Shown: positions 63,463 to 64,000 of the stretch, one piece after another
Position numbering within the stretch: the first letter of the stretch is position 1
Layout: the number at the start of each line of letters is the position of its first letter
NCBI RefSeq assembly: GCF_000241525.1
Contig: NZ_AHIL01000013.1
Coordinates: 1 to 64,000 of the forward strand
DNA: 64,000 nt
Reading direction: 5' to 3'
Source: Comamonas testosteroni ATCC 11996
GTDB taxonomy: Bacteria; Pseudomonadota; Gammaproteobacteria; Burkholderiales; Burkholderiaceae_C
The notes under the pieces: model-generated
What the model saw: only the letters and a program-made list of their open reading frames with translations
Told to the model about the DNA's origin: nothing
The model's database searches: none
Made by a program: the position numbers and the translations under genes

Positions 63463-64000
63463 ATGAGTAAACAACGTTCAACCGCTTTGGCAGAGGATAA
63501 ATCGCGCCCTCAAAAAACAAAGCAGAAAACTCTAAGGAAAAACAAATCAATCAAAACATTTAACTGCAACACTGTTCAAGAATATATAGATGCCAGCCAA
63601 TCCAGCTCCACAAAACGTGCTTATGCGTCTGATGTGCGGCATTTCTTGACACATGGCGGCAGCATTCCCTGTACACCCAAGCGATTAGCGAAATACTTGG
63701 CAGAGTTTGCGAATGCAGGCTTGGCGGTTGCTACGTTGACGCGCCGCGTCACAGCCATACATAAAGCGCACTTGCAGCAAAAGCATCCCTCCCCGGCCCG
63801 TAGCGAGATCGTCAAGCAAGTCATGCAAGGCATACGCCGCACGCTGAGCACCAAACAGCGGCAAGTGAAGCCACTGATCAAGGAAGACCTGCTAGCCGCA
63901 CTAGCTTTCATGGAGCACCGCCAGATGCCGGTCAAAGCAGCACGTGATCAGGCCTTGCTGCTGGTGGGCTTTGCTTCTGCAATGCGGCGCTCTGAACTGG
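63463..64000 (+). CDS. Tyrosine recombinase/integrase, truncated by the window edge
   Basis: Opens with ATG at 63463 and stays open to the window end (179 codons shown), so it is partial at its 3' end. An N-terminal basic leader is followed by an SAM-like core-binding domain (SSTKRAYASDVRHFLTHGG, then LAKYLAEFANAGLAVATLTR) and the start of the catalytic domain RDQALLLVGFASAMRRSEL, which contains the first catalytic Arg of the R-H-R-Y set. It is the likely enzyme of the island inserted at guaA. The rest, including the Tyr nucleophile, lies outside the window. Confidence 0.85.
   Translation, partial: MSKQRSTALAEDKSRPQKTKQKTLRKNKSIKTFNCNTVQEYIDASQSSSTKRAYASDVRHFLTHGGSIPCTPKRLAKYLAEFANAGLAVATLTRRVTAIHKAHLQQKHPSPARSEIVKQVMQGIRRTLSTKQRQVKPLIKEDLLAALAFMEHRQMPVKAARDQALLLVGFASAMRRSEL

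Noticed and set aside
1-64000. tRNA, rRNA or riboswitch genes
   Set aside because: Scanning by eye found no cloverleaf with a proper T-arm, no rRNA and no recognised riboswitch. A covariance search would be needed to be certain.

Overview
The window looks like a chromosome segment from a high-GC beta-proteobacterium of the order Burkholderiales, most likely a Comamonadaceae member such as Comamonas or Delftia. This is inferred from codon use, protein types and gene neighbourhoods; no rRNA or tRNA gene is present to settle it. Positions 1-18,900 are ordinary chromosome. They hold a polysaccharide deacetylase, GNAT, VOC and SRPBCC proteins, a TonB siderophore-receptor cluster (DUF2946, receptor, PepSY reductase), a TetR regulator facing a siderophore-interacting flavin reductase across two operator-like palindromes, two Nudix hydrolases, a diguanylate cyclase, a DMT exporter, two small lipoproteins, an SDR oxidoreductase and a membrane methyltransferase.

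Positions 19,700-43,540 are a contact-dependent growth inhibition (CDI) locus: cdiB, a 3771-residue cdiA whose C-terminus matches colicin D (tRNA-Arg anticodon nuclease), and an ImmD-like immunity gene. Downstream lies an array of displaced modules. One is an orphan immunity-like gene. One is a 988-codon orphan CdiA C-terminal half ending in a PD-(D/E)XK-like nuclease, with its immunity gene. A third is a short orphan module with two small genes. After these come a lone immunity-like gene, a toxin tail with an immunity gene, and two small cdiA scraps. IS5-family remnants sit at most of the junctions. The orphan modules share long, indel-free stretches with cdiA, which is what recombinational toxin switching would need. 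The toxin and immunity genes are AT-rich and the cdiA backbone is GC-rich.

At 43,600-43,683 (minus strand) there is a sequence that resembles the 3' end of guaA followed by a terminator. A tyrosine recombinase starts at 63,463 and runs off the window. I infer that about 43,684 to beyond 64,000 is a genomic island integrated at guaA, with intact guaA expected just past the right edge. Its cargo, left to right, is: a chromate-resistance operon (chrB, chrA, a DUF1080-like periplasmic protein, a superoxide dismutase-rhodanese fusion, a ChrB C-terminal-domain protein and a small exported protein, all minus strand); a deleted IS3-type element; an unrecognised two-gene unit (50,043-51,303); a probable anti-phage region (193-aa protein, a nuclease-nSTAND ATPase and an OLD-family ATPase/TOPRIM nuclease); a serine hydrolase, an alpha/beta hydrolase and a lipoprotein; an XRE regulator; and three small genes of the kind found on integrative elements, one of them C39-peptidase-like.

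All calls come from reading the sequence and recalled family features. No database search was run.
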